Origin: Phosphoribacter sp037045055
GTDB lineage: Bacteria > Actinomycetota > Actinomycetes > Actinomycetales > Dermatophilaceae
Length of the DNA stretch: 64,000 bases
Direction: 5' to 3'
Assembly: GCA_037045055.1 (NCBI GenBank)
Contig: JBAOHJ010000001.1
Location: forward strand, 372,001 to 436,000
Positions 38,393 to 46,522 of the stretch are shown one piece after another. Position numbers and translations under genes: made by a program. Below the pieces are notes generated by a model. The model did not search any database. It saw nothing but the letters and a program-made list of their open reading frames with translations, and had not been told where the DNA came from. The number at the start of each line of letters is the position of its first letter. Within the stretch, counting starts at the first letter, position 1.

Positions 38393-39244
38393 ATGCGCGA
38401 GCTGGCGACGGTCCCGCCGTTGCGCGACGCCCTCCTGCTGGCCGCCTTCGAGGGATGGAACGACGCCGGCGAGGCGGCGACCGCGACCGTCGAGCACCTC
38501 GCTGCGGCGTGGCACGCAACCCCGGTGGCCGAGCTGGACCCCGAGGAGTACTACGACTTCCAGGTCAACCGACCGCGGGTGAGTCTGGTGGACGGTCGGC
38601 GCCGGGTGCACTGGCCGACGACCCGGCTGCTGCTGGCCGTCACCCCGGGGGCCGGCCGTGACGTCCTGCTGCTGCACGGCATCGAGCCGTCCACGCGCTG
38701 GCGCTCGTACACCGACGAGGTGCTCGGCTTCGCCCGGTCGGTCGGGGTGCGCACCGTGCTCACCCTGGGGGCCCTGCTCGCCGACGTGCCGCACACCCGG
38801 CCGATCCCGGTGACGACGACGTCCGACGACCCCGACACGCAGGCCCGGTATGCCGTGGAGTCCAGCCGGTACGAAGGACCCACCGGCATCGTCGGGGTGC
38901 TCACCGACGCCGCGAGCCGGGCCGGGCTGTCGACCCTGTCGTGCTGGGCGGCGGTGCCCCACTATGCGGGGGGGCTGCCCTCGCCCAAGGCCACGCTGGC
39001 CCTGGTCACGCGGCTGGAGCAGCTGCTGGACGTGGCGATCCCCGTCGACGAGCTCGCCGAGGGGGCCCGGGCCTGGGAGCGGGGCGTCGACGAGCTCGCG
39101 GGGTCCGACGACGAGGTCGCGGAGTACGTCCAGTCCCTGGAGCAGGCCACCGACAGCGCCGAGCTGCCCGAGGCCAGCGGCGACGCCATCGCCTTGGAGT
39201 TCGAGCGGTACTTGCGCCGGCGCGGGCAGGACCCCCCCGGATAG
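38393..39244 (+). CDS. PAC2 family protein (proteasome assembly chaperone 2-like)
   Basis: The 283-residue soluble protein belongs to the PAC2 family, named after a eukaryotic proteasome assembly chaperone. Typical stretches are LLAAFEGWNDAGEAAT near the N-terminus and RTVLTLGALLADVPHTRP in the middle. The C-terminal 60 residues are acidic and predicted helical. A very good ribosome site (GGAGGTGA) sets the ATG at 38393. Actinobacterial homologues have no established proteasome role; its placement about 8 kb from arc is suggestive only. Confidence 0.88.
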   Translation: MRELATVPPLRDALLLAAFEGWNDAGEAATATVEHLAAAWHATPVAELDPEEYYDFQVNRPRVSLVDGRRRVHWPTTRLLLAVTPGAGRDVLLLHGIEPSTRWRSYTDEVLGFARSVGVRTVLTLGALLADVPHTRPIPVTTTSDDPDTQARYAVESSRYEGPTGIVGVLTDAASRAGLSTLSCWAAVPHYAGGLPSPKATLALVTRLEQLLDVAIPVDELAEGARAWERGVDELAGSDDEVAEYVQSLEQATDSAELPEASGDAIALEFERYLRRRGQDPPG

Positions 39245-39255
39245 CCCATCGCGGG

Positions 39256-40509
39256 TCAGAGCCGGACGCCGAGCAGGGCGTCCAGCGCCCGGGCCAGGAC
39301 ACCGGCGGCCCCCGGCGAGTGGCCCGCCCCGCCCTCGTGGACACCGCGCTCTGCCCAGTCGTCGACGGCCGCGAGCGCGGCGGGGGTGTCCAGGTCCTCG
39401 CCGAGCGCCGCCCGCACCGCCGCCACGGTGCCGGCCGGGTCCGCACCGGCCGGCCGGGCCAGCGCGTCTCGCCACCCGCCCAGCCGACGCTGCGCGGTCT
39501 GCAGATCGGTCTCGGTCCACTCCCACGCCGTGCGGTAGTGGTGCGCCAGCAGGGCCAGCCGGATCGCCATCGGGTCCACCCCGGCCTCGCGCAGCGTCGA
39601 CACGAGCACGAGGTTGCCCCTGGACTTGCTCATCTTCTCCCCGCCCAGGCCGACCATCGCCTGGTGGACGTAGACCTCCGCGAAGGGCCGGCGACCGGTC
39701 AGCGCACACCCTTGGACGGCACTCATCTCGTGGTGCGGGAACACCAGGTCGGTGCCACCGCCCTGGATGGTGAACGGCATCCCGAGGTACTCCACCGCCA
39801 GGGCGGTGCACTCAATGTGCCACCCCGGTCGGCCCCGTCCCAGCGCGCCACCGGACCACGACGGCTCACCGTCGCGCTCCGCCCGCCACAGCAGCGGGTC
39901 GAGCGGGTCGCGCTTGCCGGGGCGCTGCGGGTCGCCGCCGCGCTCGGCGAACAACTCGAGCATCTGCGCCCGGCTGGCCCCGGACACCGCGCCGAAGCCG
40001 GGCCGTTGGGCGATGTCGAGGTAGAGGTCCGGTCCGCTCGCCTGCGGGGCATCGATCCGGTATGCCGCGCCGCCGGCCTCCAGCCGGGCCACCGCGTCGA
40101 CGATGAGCCCGATGCTCTCGGTGACCCCGAGGTAGTGGTCCGGGGGGATCACGCCCAAGGCCGTCATGTCCTCGCGGAACAGGGCCGTCTCGCGGGCCGC
40201 CAGGTGGGTCCAGTCCACGCCGTCCTCGACGGCCCGGGCCAGCAGCGGGTCGTCGACGTCGGTGACGTTCTGGACGTAGCGCACGGCGTGCCCGGCATCG
40301 CGCAGCGCCCGTTGCAGCACGTCGAAGGTCACGTAGGTCGCCGCGTGCCCGATGTGCGTGGCGTCGTAGGGGGTGATCCCGCAGACGTACATCGTGGCCA
40401 GCGGGCCGGGGTGCAGCTGGCGGATCCGGCCGGTGGCGGTGTCGTGGATCCGCACCGGCCGCCCCGGGCCCGGCACGGCGGGCAGGAACGGGGCGGGCCA
40501 GGAGATCAC
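39256..40509 (-). CDS. mshC: cysteine:GlcN-Ins ligase MshC (mycothiol synthesis)
   Basis: The 417-residue enzyme ligates cysteine to glucosaminyl-inositol with ATP in mycothiol synthesis. It resembles cysteinyl-tRNA synthetase but is shorter. It has the zinc cysteine C43 in MYVCGITPYDATHIGHAA (with the HIGH motif), a second cysteine in WHIECTALA, and KMSKS in GGEKMSKSRGN. The sequence CGITPYDATH and length separate MshC from CysS. Upstream on the same strand are three actinobacterial genes that form a set with it (40538-42626). Confidence 0.95.
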   Translation of the reverse strand: MISWPAPFLPAVPGPGRPVRIHDTATGRIRQLHPGPLATMYVCGITPYDATHIGHAATYVTFDVLQRALRDAGHAVRYVQNVTDVDDPLLARAVEDGVDWTHLAARETALFREDMTALGVIPPDHYLGVTESIGLIVDAVARLEAGGAAYRIDAPQASGPDLYLDIAQRPGFGAVSGASRAQMLELFAERGGDPQRPGKRDPLDPLLWRAERDGEPSWSGGALGRGRPGWHIECTALAVEYLGMPFTIQGGGTDLVFPHHEMSAVQGCALTGRRPFAEVYVHQAMVGLGGEKMSKSRGNLVLVSTLREAGVDPMAIRLALLAHHYRTAWEWTETDLQTAQRRLGGWRDALARPAGADPAGTVAAVRAALGEDLDTPAALAAVDDWAERGVHEGGAGHSPGAAGVLARALDALLGVRL

Positions 40510-40537
40510 CGGGCGAGCCTAACCGGTCGTCGAGGAC

Positions 40538-41392
40538 TCACAACGGCGGCCACGGCAGGGCCGGCCACCCTCGCCCGGGCCTCGGGTGGATGCGCTCGCG
40601 CCGCAGGCGTCCTACCCGAGCGGCCAGCGCTCGCACGTCCCCGCCGGGCAACAACGCGTCGAGGCTGGTGCGCAAGGCGCTGGCCGCGTCGGCGAGGTCC
40701 TGCTCCAGGCCCGCCAGCTTGGTCAGGTCCTGCTCGCGCAGCGGCTGGCCGGCCCATCCCCACAGCACGGTGCGCAGCTTGGGCTCCTCGTGCAGGGTCA
40801 GCCCGTGGTCGAACCCCCACAGCACGCCGGCTCCGTCGCGGACCAGGTGCGAGCCCTTGCGGTCGGAGTTGTTGAGCACCGCATCGAGCACGGCGGCGCC
40901 ACGCAGGTCCGCGGCGTCCTCGTGCACGACCGTCACGGCTCGTCCCCCGGGCCCCTCGCCGTCGACGACCGCCACCCAGCCCGGTGGGGTCCGACCGGCC
41001 GGCACGACCCGCACCACGTCGCTCGCGCCGGTCTGCGTCGGGGCGAACGGGTCCCCGATCCACAGTTGGACCGATCCCACCCCGTATGGGCCCTCGCGCA
41101 GCACGGTGGGCGGCACGACGCCGTAGCCCAGGGCCCGGGACAGCACCCACGAGGCGACCTCCCGGCCGGCCAAGGTCCCCTCCGGGAAGTCCCAGAGCGG
41201 TCGCTCGCCACGCACCGGCTTGTAGATGGCCCGTCGGGTCACCCGCTGCGGCAGGGACCCCTCGGCGGCCACGACGTCGACGAGCACCGCGAGGTTGGAC
41301 GCGTCGACGACCCGCCCGACGACCTCGATGGACCCCTGGTCGAGCAGGTCGAGGACCTGCGCGACCTCGGACTCGGTCCGTGGACCGTCCAC
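40538..41392 (-). CDS. SCO1664 family protein (PI3/4-kinase-like fold)
   Basis: The 284-residue protein matches the actinobacterial SCO1664 family, described as distantly related to phosphatidylinositol 3/4-kinases. Kinase-like features are visible: AIYKPVRGERPLWDFP with a candidate ATP-binding lysine (about residue 52), a catalytic-loop-like NNSDRKGSHLV and the metal-binding-like GFDHGLTL. The GTG at 41392 follows the DUF3090 stop by 4 bases. The C-terminus is Arg/Pro-rich. No substrate is known; a small molecule or protein is possible. Confidence 0.85.
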   Translation of the reverse strand: MDGPRTESEVAQVLDLLDQGSIEVVGRVVDASNLAVLVDVVAAEGSLPQRVTRRAIYKPVRGERPLWDFPEGTLAGREVASWVLSRALGYGVVPPTVLREGPYGVGSVQLWIGDPFAPTQTGASDVVRVVPAGRTPPGWVAVVDGEGPGGRAVTVVHEDAADLRGAAVLDAVLNNSDRKGSHLVRDGAGVLWGFDHGLTLHEEPKLRTVLWGWAGQPLREQDLTKLAGLEQDLADAASALRTSLDALLPGGDVRALAARVGRLRRERIHPRPGRGWPALPWPPL

Positions 41393-41396
41393 GGTG

Positions 41397-41894
41397 CTAC
41401 CGCCGGTAGCCGTTGGCCCGCGGGCAGATGTGGCCGGCGGGGTCCAGCGGTCCGCCGCAGAACGGGCACGGGGGCCGGCCGGCGGCCACCAGGGCCTTGG
41501 TGCGACGGGCGAAGGCTCGGGCCTGCTCGGGTGCCAGGACGATATGGACCGCGTCGGTGGGCTCGGCCTGCTCGGCCGGCAGCTCGTGCTGCGCCGAGAG
41601 CACCACGACTCGCCGCGCCGGGTCCCACCCCAGGGAGATGGTGTCGACCCGGAACTCGTCCTCGATCGGGGTGTCCAGCGGGGCGTCGTCGGTGGGCCCA
41701 GGGGGGTCGGCGGCCTCGTGCTCGTCGAGCAGGTCGGCCAGGCGGTCGGCCAGCACGGCCAGCTGCTCCTTCTCGCACGAGACCGTGACCAGGCGCCCTC
41801 GATCGCGGGCCTGCAGGAAGAAGGTCCGCCCGCCCGGAGGGCCGACCGTGCCTGCGACGAACCGCTCGGGCCGCTCGAACTCGAAGACCGGCAT
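41397..41894 (-). CDS. DUF3090 family protein with zinc-ribbon C-terminus
   Basis: The 165-residue protein is a DUF3090 member. It begins MPVFEFERPERFVAG and contains GGRTFFLQARDRGRLVTVSCEKEQ, a typical stretch of the family. At the C-terminus, CPFCGGPLDPAGHICPR has three cysteines plus a histidine suited to bind zinc. It lies between the histidine phosphatase and the SCO1664-like gene, spaced 9 and 4 bases, so the three are surely cotranscribed. Function unknown. The start codon is inside a GTATGCC word. Confidence 0.88.
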   Translation of the reverse strand: MPVFEFERPERFVAGTVGPPGGRTFFLQARDRGRLVTVSCEKEQLAVLADRLADLLDEHEAADPPGPTDDAPLDTPIEDEFRVDTISLGWDPARRVVVLSAQHELPAEQAEPTDAVHIVLAPEQARAFARRTKALVAAGRPPCPFCGGPLDPAGHICPRANGYRR

Positions 41895-41903
41895 ACGCCG
41901 ACC

Positions 41904-42626
41904 CTAACCCGCCGGCGCCGGCGCGCCCGCGCCGCCGCCGACGGCCGCGTCCCCGCCGCCGTCGGGTGCCCCCAGGACACCGCCCAGATCCCCGCCGACG
42001 TCGTTGACCCGCACCACGAACGGCCGGCGCGGGCCGTAGCGCACCACCGACACCGACGCCGGGTCGACGGTGATCCGTTGGAACAGGTCCAGGTGCAGCC
42101 CCAGGGCGTCGGCCAGCAGCGCCTTCACGGGGTCGCCGTGCGACACCGCCACCCACACCGCGCCCGGACCCGCCTGCGCCGTCACGGCCGCGTCGTGCTC
42201 GCGCACCGCGGCGACCACCCGGGCCGCCATGGCGGCCAGGGACTCGCCCGCGAAGTCGGGCCCGTCCGGGAAGACCGCCGCGCTCGGCTGGTCCTGGACG
42301 ACCCGCCACAGCGGGTCCCCGGCCAGATCGGCCAGCGTCCGGCCGGTCCAGGCCCCGAAGCGACACTCCGCGAGTCGCTCGTCCGACAGCACCGGCAGGC
42401 CCTCGCCCAGGGGGTGCGCGAGCAGTTCCGCGGTCTGGACACAACGCGGCAGCGGGGAGGTGACCACGCGGCATACCGCCAGCCCGCTGCCGACCAGGCG
42501 CTGACCCAGCGCCGTGGCCTGGGCCCGGCCGGTCTCGTCGAGCCGCACTCCCGGCGCCCATCCGGGCAGGACCCCCGCGGCGTTGGCGTGGGTGCGGCCG
42601 TGCCGGACGATCAGGACGGTGGCCAC
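41904..42626 (-). CDS. histidine phosphatase family protein (MSMEG_4193-like)
   Basis: The 240-residue protein has the RHG signature (VLIVRHGRTHAN) with the phosphorylated histidine near residue 9. The second catalytic histidine is in VAVSHGDPVKALL. It matches the actinobacterial phosphomutase-like branch of the family that cooccurs with DUF3090 and SCO1664-like genes. The last 30 residues are Gly/Ala-rich and probably disordered. I chose the GTG at 42626, which opens directly on the first strand. It is first in a probable operon with DUF3090, SCO1664-like and perhaps mshC. Confidence 0.87.
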   Translation of the reverse strand: MATVLIVRHGRTHANAAGVLPGWAPGVRLDETGRAQATALGQRLVGSGLAVCRVVTSPLPRCVQTAELLAHPLGEGLPVLSDERLAECRFGAWTGRTLADLAGDPLWRVVQDQPSAAVFPDGPDFAGESLAAMAARVVAAVREHDAAVTAQAGPGAVWVAVSHGDPVKALLADALGLHLDLFQRITVDPASVSVVRYGPRRPFVVRVNDVGGDLGGVLGAPDGGGDAAVGGGAGAPAPAG

Positions 42627-42690
42627 GACGGCCAGCCTAGTGGCGTGTCGCGGTACTGGCCTCGGGCCCGGGGCATGGTGACAATGTCCC

Positions 42691-43695
42691 GTGATCGTCG
42701 ACCAGGCCATCTATCGGGACGGGGTGCGGCTGGCCTGCGCCGACCTGCGTGACGAGCTGTCGCGGCTGCGGTCCGAGCACGACGGCTTCCTGTGGATCGG
42801 GCTGCACGACCCCACCGACGAGGAGTTCGCCCTGGTCAACGAGGAGCTGGCGCTGCACCCGCTCGCCGTCGAGGACGCGGTGAACGGCAACCAGCGGGCC
42901 AAGATCGAGGCCTACGAGAACAGCCTGTTCGCCGTGCTCAAGACGCTGCGCTACGTCGAGGCGACCTCGGACGTGGAGACCGGCGAGGTCATGCTCTTCG
43001 TCGGGGACCGCTTCGTCGTCACGGTGCGCCGCGGCGAGGCCAACCCGCTGGCGGGAGTGCGCCACCGCCTGGAGGCCAACCGCGACCAGCTCACCCTCGG
43101 GCCGGTCGCCGTGCTGCACGCGGTCATGGACAGTGTCGTCGACAACTACGTGCTCATCGACGAGGAGCTGCGCGAGGACCTCGACCGGATCGAGCGGCAG
43201 GTGCTCGGCGAGGGGTCCGACGAGGCCGACGCCCGGACGATCTACCGCCTCAAGCGCGAGATCCTCGAGTTCCGCCGCGCGGCGCTGCCGTTGGCCGATG
43301 CGATCCGGCGCCTGCATGTCAGCCCGCTGTCCCAGACGATGGACGAGCAGGTCATCCCGTTCTTCCGCGACGTCGAGGACCACCTGGCCCGGGTCAACGA
43401 CCACGTCGAGTCCTACGACCGGCTGCTGACCGTGGTGCTCAGCGCGCACCTGGCCCAGGTCTCGGTCCAGCAGAACAACGACATGCGCCGGATCTCGGCG
43501 TGGGTGGCCATGGCCGCCGTGCCCACGATGATCGCCGGGATCTACGGCATGAACTTCCGCTACCTGCCCGAGCTCGAGGCGAGTGTCACGGTCGGGGAGG
43601 TCGAGGTGTACTGGGGGTACTTCGCGGTGCTGGGCCTGATGGCCGCGACGGTCTTCGGCCTGTTCCGCTTCTTCCGCCGCCACCGGTGGCTGTGA
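42691..43695 (+). CDS. corA: CorA family magnesium/cobalt transporter
   Basis: The 334-residue protein has a large cytosolic N-terminal domain with a long helix (ELREDLDRIERQVLG) and two C-terminal transmembrane helices. The pore signature YGMNF ends the first helix (TMIAGIYGMNFRY), and a basic tail RFFRRHRWL follows the second helix. It starts at a GTG at 42691 without ribosome site; GACAAT a few bases ahead may be the -10 of a leaderless transcript. It is divergent from the histidine phosphatase operon. Confidence 0.95.
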   Translation: MIVDQAIYRDGVRLACADLRDELSRLRSEHDGFLWIGLHDPTDEEFALVNEELALHPLAVEDAVNGNQRAKIEAYENSLFAVLKTLRYVEATSDVETGEVMLFVGDRFVVTVRRGEANPLAGVRHRLEANRDQLTLGPVAVLHAVMDSVVDNYVLIDEELREDLDRIERQVLGEGSDEADARTIYRLKREILEFRRAALPLADAIRRLHVSPLSQTMDEQVIPFFRDVEDHLARVNDHVESYDRLLTVVLSAHLAQVSVQQNNDMRRISAWVAMAAVPTMIAGIYGMNFRYLPELEASVTVGEVEVYWGYFAVLGLMAATVFGLFRFFRRHRWL

Positions 43696-43713
43696 GGTTG
43701 CCGGCCCCGCGCT

Positions 43714-43793
43714 CCCCGGTGCGTGGCGCACTTCCCCGGTGCGTGGCGCACTTCCCTGGTGGGTCGGCGCACTTCCCTGGTGCGCCCGTGCGC
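43714..43793. repeat. 20-21-bp tandem repeat between convergent corA and uppP
   Basis: Two identical 20-bp units CCCCGGTGCGTGGCGCACTT (43714-43733, 43734-43753) are followed by a 21-bp variant (43754-43774) and a decayed partial copy running to the uppP stop. Each unit contains the small inverted pair GTGCG/CGCAC, so the array can form stems. It fills the convergent gap and may serve as a terminator region. Confidence 0.8.
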
Positions 43794-44645
43794 TCACCGG
43801 TGCGCCAGCCACCCGGCCAGCAGCGCGACGACGAGCACCCCGCCGGCCAGCAGCCGGTAACCGACGAAGGGGGTGAGGGTGTTCGTCGCGACGAATCGCA
43901 ACAGCCAGGCGATCGAGGCGTAGGCCACCGCGAAGGCCACGACCACCCCGAGCAGCATCTGCCCCCCGCCGAGCGAGGACAGGTCCGCGGAGAGCGCCTC
44001 GTAGCCACCCGCCGCGGTGAGCGCCGGGATGGCGAGGAAGAACGACAGGCGGGTGGCCGTCACCCGGTCGATGCCCCGGAACAGCCCGGCCGAGATGGTC
44101 GCCCCCGACCGACTCACCCCGGGGACCAGGGCGAAGCACTGGATCAGCCCCATCCACAGCCCGTCGCGCACCGACACCAGGCCCTCGCCGCGCTCGCGCC
44201 GTCCGCGCACCAGCGTCGCGTAGCGGGCCTCGGACGCCCACATCACCGCACTCCAGAGGATCAGCGCCGCGGCGACCACCCACAGGCTGCGCAGCGGCCC
44301 GGCGATGATCGCGCGCGCGAGGAAGCCGACGACCATGACCGGCACCGAGCCCACCAGGACCGCCCAGGCCAGCGCATAGTCGTGATCCCGGCGGCCGGGG
44401 TCGCCCAACCCCCGGGCCCAGGCGCCGACCAGGCGGACGAGATCGCGTCGGAAGTACAGGAAGGTGGCCGCGATCGCGCCGAGCTGGATGATCGCGGTGT
44501 ATGCCGTCACGGCGGGGTCGTCGACCGACAGGCCGAGGACCTTCTCGGCGACGGTGAGATGCCCGGTGGACGAGACGGGCAGGAACTCGGTCAGCCCCTC
44601 GACGACCCCGAGGACGAGGGCGGCGGGGTAGCTCAGGTCGGACAC
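43794..44645 (-). CDS. uppP: undecaprenyl-diphosphatase UppP (BacA)
   Basis: The 283-residue membrane enzyme dephosphorylates undecaprenyl diphosphate, recycling the cell-wall lipid carrier. It has about eight helices and both signatures: EGLTEFLPVSSTGHL (E16, E20) and PGVSRSGATI. It starts at a GTG at 44645, 6 bases after the LLM oxidoreductase stop, so the two form an operon. Family members confer bacitracin tolerance when abundant. Confidence 0.95.
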   Translation of the reverse strand: MSDLSYPAALVLGVVEGLTEFLPVSSTGHLTVAEKVLGLSVDDPAVTAYTAIIQLGAIAATFLYFRRDLVRLVGAWARGLGDPGRRDHDYALAWAVLVGSVPVMVVGFLARAIIAGPLRSLWVVAAALILWSAVMWASEARYATLVRGRRERGEGLVSVRDGLWMGLIQCFALVPGVSRSGATISAGLFRGIDRVTATRLSFFLAIPALTAAGGYEALSADLSSLGGGQMLLGVVVAFAVAYASIAWLLRFVATNTLTPFVGYRLLAGGVLVVALLAGWLAHR

Positions 44646-44651
44646 GAGCGG

Positions 44652-45722
44652 TCAGCCTAGCCCGGACTGCTCCATCACCTCGGCCATGACCCGCGTGGCG
44701 GCGCGTTTGGGCTCCACACCCGGGGCGAAGATGCTCACCGTCAGGGTCGTCACGCCGGCATCCGCGTAGGCCGCGAGCCGGTCGCGGATCCGCTCGCGCG
44801 GCCCGATGAGGCTCGTCGCGTCGAGGAACTCCCGAGGCATGGCCGCCGCCGCATCGCGGGCCTTACCGGCCAGGTAGAGATCCTGCACCTGCTTGGCCTG
44901 CCGCTCGAACCCCATGCGACAGGCCAACTGGTTGTAGAAGTTCTTCTCCCGTGACCCCATCCCGCCGACGTAGAGCGCCGCGTAGGCACTGACCGCGGCA
45001 TACCCCATGTCGAGGTCGTCGGTGATGACCACCGGCACCGTGGGGACGATATCGAAACCGGCCAGCGGGTCCTCGGGGGTGCCCCGACCGGCCGCCCGGG
45101 CCCCGTCGGCGATCGACCCGACGATCTCGCCGGAGTGCTCGGGCGAGAAGAAGATGGCCAACCATCCGTCGGCGACCTCTCCGGCCAGCTCGAGGTTCTT
45201 GGGCCCGACCGCGGCCAGGTAGACCGGGATGCGGTCGCGCACCGGGCGGACCGCCAGCTTGAGCGCCTTGCCGGGCCCGTCCGGCAGCGGCAACGTGTAG
45301 TGCTTGCCCTGGTAGGCGACCGTCTCGCGAGCCAGGGCCATCCGCACGATGTCGATGTACTCGCGGGTGCGCCCCAGCGGCGAGGCGAACCGCACGCCGT
45401 GCCACCCCTCGCTCACCTGCGGCCCGCTGACCCCCAGCCCCAGGCGGAACCGCCCGCCGGACAACGCGTCGATGGTCGCCGCGGTCATCGCGGTCATGGC
45501 GGGGCTGCGCGCGGGGATCTGCATGACGGCGGCGCCCAGGTCGATCCGCCGGGTGGTCGCCCCCACCCAGGAGAGCACCGACGGCGCGTCGGAGCTGTAG
45601 GCCTCCGCGGCCCAGACGACCGAGTAGCCGAGCCGGTCGGCGTCCTGGGCCAGCAGGACGTTGTCCCGGTCGTTGCCGGCGCCCCAGTAGCCGATGTTGA
45701 TCCCCAACCGCATCCGTCCCAT
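44652..45722 (-). CDS. LLM class F420-dependent oxidoreductase
   Basis: The 356-residue protein is a luciferase-like TIM-barrel enzyme. The N-terminus LGINIGYWG, the segment WAAEAYSSDAPSVLSWVGA and SGPQVSEGWHG match F420-binding members of actinobacteria. The end RIRDRLAAYADAGVTTLTV is also typical. It would reduce or oxidise a substrate with coenzyme F420, not identifiable here. It shares a transcript with uppP; this pairing is seen in related actinobacteria as far as I recall. ATG at 45722 or three codons later. Confidence 0.9.
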   Translation of the reverse strand: MGRMRLGINIGYWGAGNDRDNVLLAQDADRLGYSVVWAAEAYSSDAPSVLSWVGATTRRIDLGAAVMQIPARSPAMTAMTAATIDALSGGRFRLGLGVSGPQVSEGWHGVRFASPLGRTREYIDIVRMALARETVAYQGKHYTLPLPDGPGKALKLAVRPVRDRIPVYLAAVGPKNLELAGEVADGWLAIFFSPEHSGEIVGSIADGARAAGRGTPEDPLAGFDIVPTVPVVITDDLDMGYAAVSAYAALYVGGMGSREKNFYNQLACRMGFERQAKQVQDLYLAGKARDAAAAMPREFLDATSLIGPRERIRDRLAAYADAGVTTLTVSIFAPGVEPKRAATRVMAEVMEQSGLG

Positions 45723-45800
45723 GCGGTCACAGTAGTGGCCGGGGTCGCGCCGCGACCCGGAGTGCGGGTATGCCAGGTATGCCGGTGCCGCGGTCGGCCG

Positions 45801-46184
45801 CTACTGCTCGTCCTCGTCGGACTCGTCGTCGTCGGACTCGTCGTCGTCCTCGTCGTCGCCCTCGGAATCGTCCTCGTCGTCGGACTCGTCGTAGTCGACG
45901 TCCTCGTCGTCCAGCCCGGCGTAGACCCCGGCGCTGTCGTCGCGACCGGCGTCGACGTCGTCGTCCTCGTCGTCGTCGTCGACGTCACCGTAGACCGCCA
46001 GCGGGGTGGCGACGTCGGTCGCCTCGAAGAGCGCCTCGTCGTAGTCGTCGAAAGCTTCGGCGACGGCGTCGGCGGCGGCCACGACCCCCGCGTCGTCGGG
46101 GTCGCGCCGGGAGGTCGCCAACTCCAGGTGCCGCTCCAGGGCGGCGACGAGGACGGCCAGGGCTGCGCGGGGATCGGCGCTCAT
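45801..46184 (-). CDS. small protein with a strongly acidic C-terminal tail
   Basis: The 127-residue protein has a helical N-terminal part (DPRAALAVLVAALERHLELA, then AADAVAEAFDDYDEALFEA) and a tail of over 50 residues made mostly of Asp, Glu and Ser. Similar proteins in actinobacteria are sometimes labelled primosomal protein, a name I cannot support from sequence. The GTC/CTC-rich simple repeat of the DNA is just the Asp/Glu/Ser codons read on the other strand. ATG at 46184. Confidence 0.7.
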   Translation of the reverse strand: MSADPRAALAVLVAALERHLELATSRRDPDDAGVVAAADAVAEAFDDYDEALFEATDVATPLAVYGDVDDDDEDDDVDAGRDDSAGVYAGLDDEDVDYDESDDEDDSEGDDEDDDESDDDESDEDEQ

Positions 46185-46308
46185 ACCTCGACCGTATCGG
46201 GTCCGACCCCCGAGTGGGCGGCCGAGCCCTGGCCAAAGGGCGCCGAGGCCGGTGGCCGGCCCCCCGAGGCGTCTGCGCCCCATCCGCGGCGGGGCCCGGT
46301 CGGTCCCG

Positions 46309-46461
46309 CTAACCGCCCGGCCCGCCCCCGGTCGGCGGCGGCGCCGCCGGGCCATGGCCCCGACGGACCTCGGGCCGGTTGAGGCGGTACACCACGACCA
46401 GGGCCCCGACGAACAGCAGCGCCAGCAGCGCGCCCATCAGCAGGAAGACGCCCAGTGTCAT
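46309..46461 (-). CDS. 50-residue single-helix membrane protein
   Basis: This short open frame starts with one clear transmembrane helix (FLLMGALLALLFVGALVVVY) followed by a basic stretch (RLNRPEVRRGHG) and a Pro/Gly tail. The positive-inside rule places the tail in the cytosol. Third-position GC is high. It is between the acidic protein and an M20 peptidase, same strand. I recognise no family. Confidence 0.55.
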   Translation of the reverse strand: MTLGVFLLMGALLALLFVGALVVVYRLNRPEVRRGHGPAAPPPTGGGPGG

Positions 46462-46522
46462 GGCGCCATCGTGGCACGGCGGACCCGGCGACGGCCGACG
46501 GGCCGAGGCTTCGGGCACGCGG

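Noticed and set aside
45801..46000. GTC/CTC simple repeat that could pass for a CRISPR or satellite
   Set aside because: There are no unique spacers; it is the Asp/Glu/Ser tail of the acidic protein read on the opposite strand.
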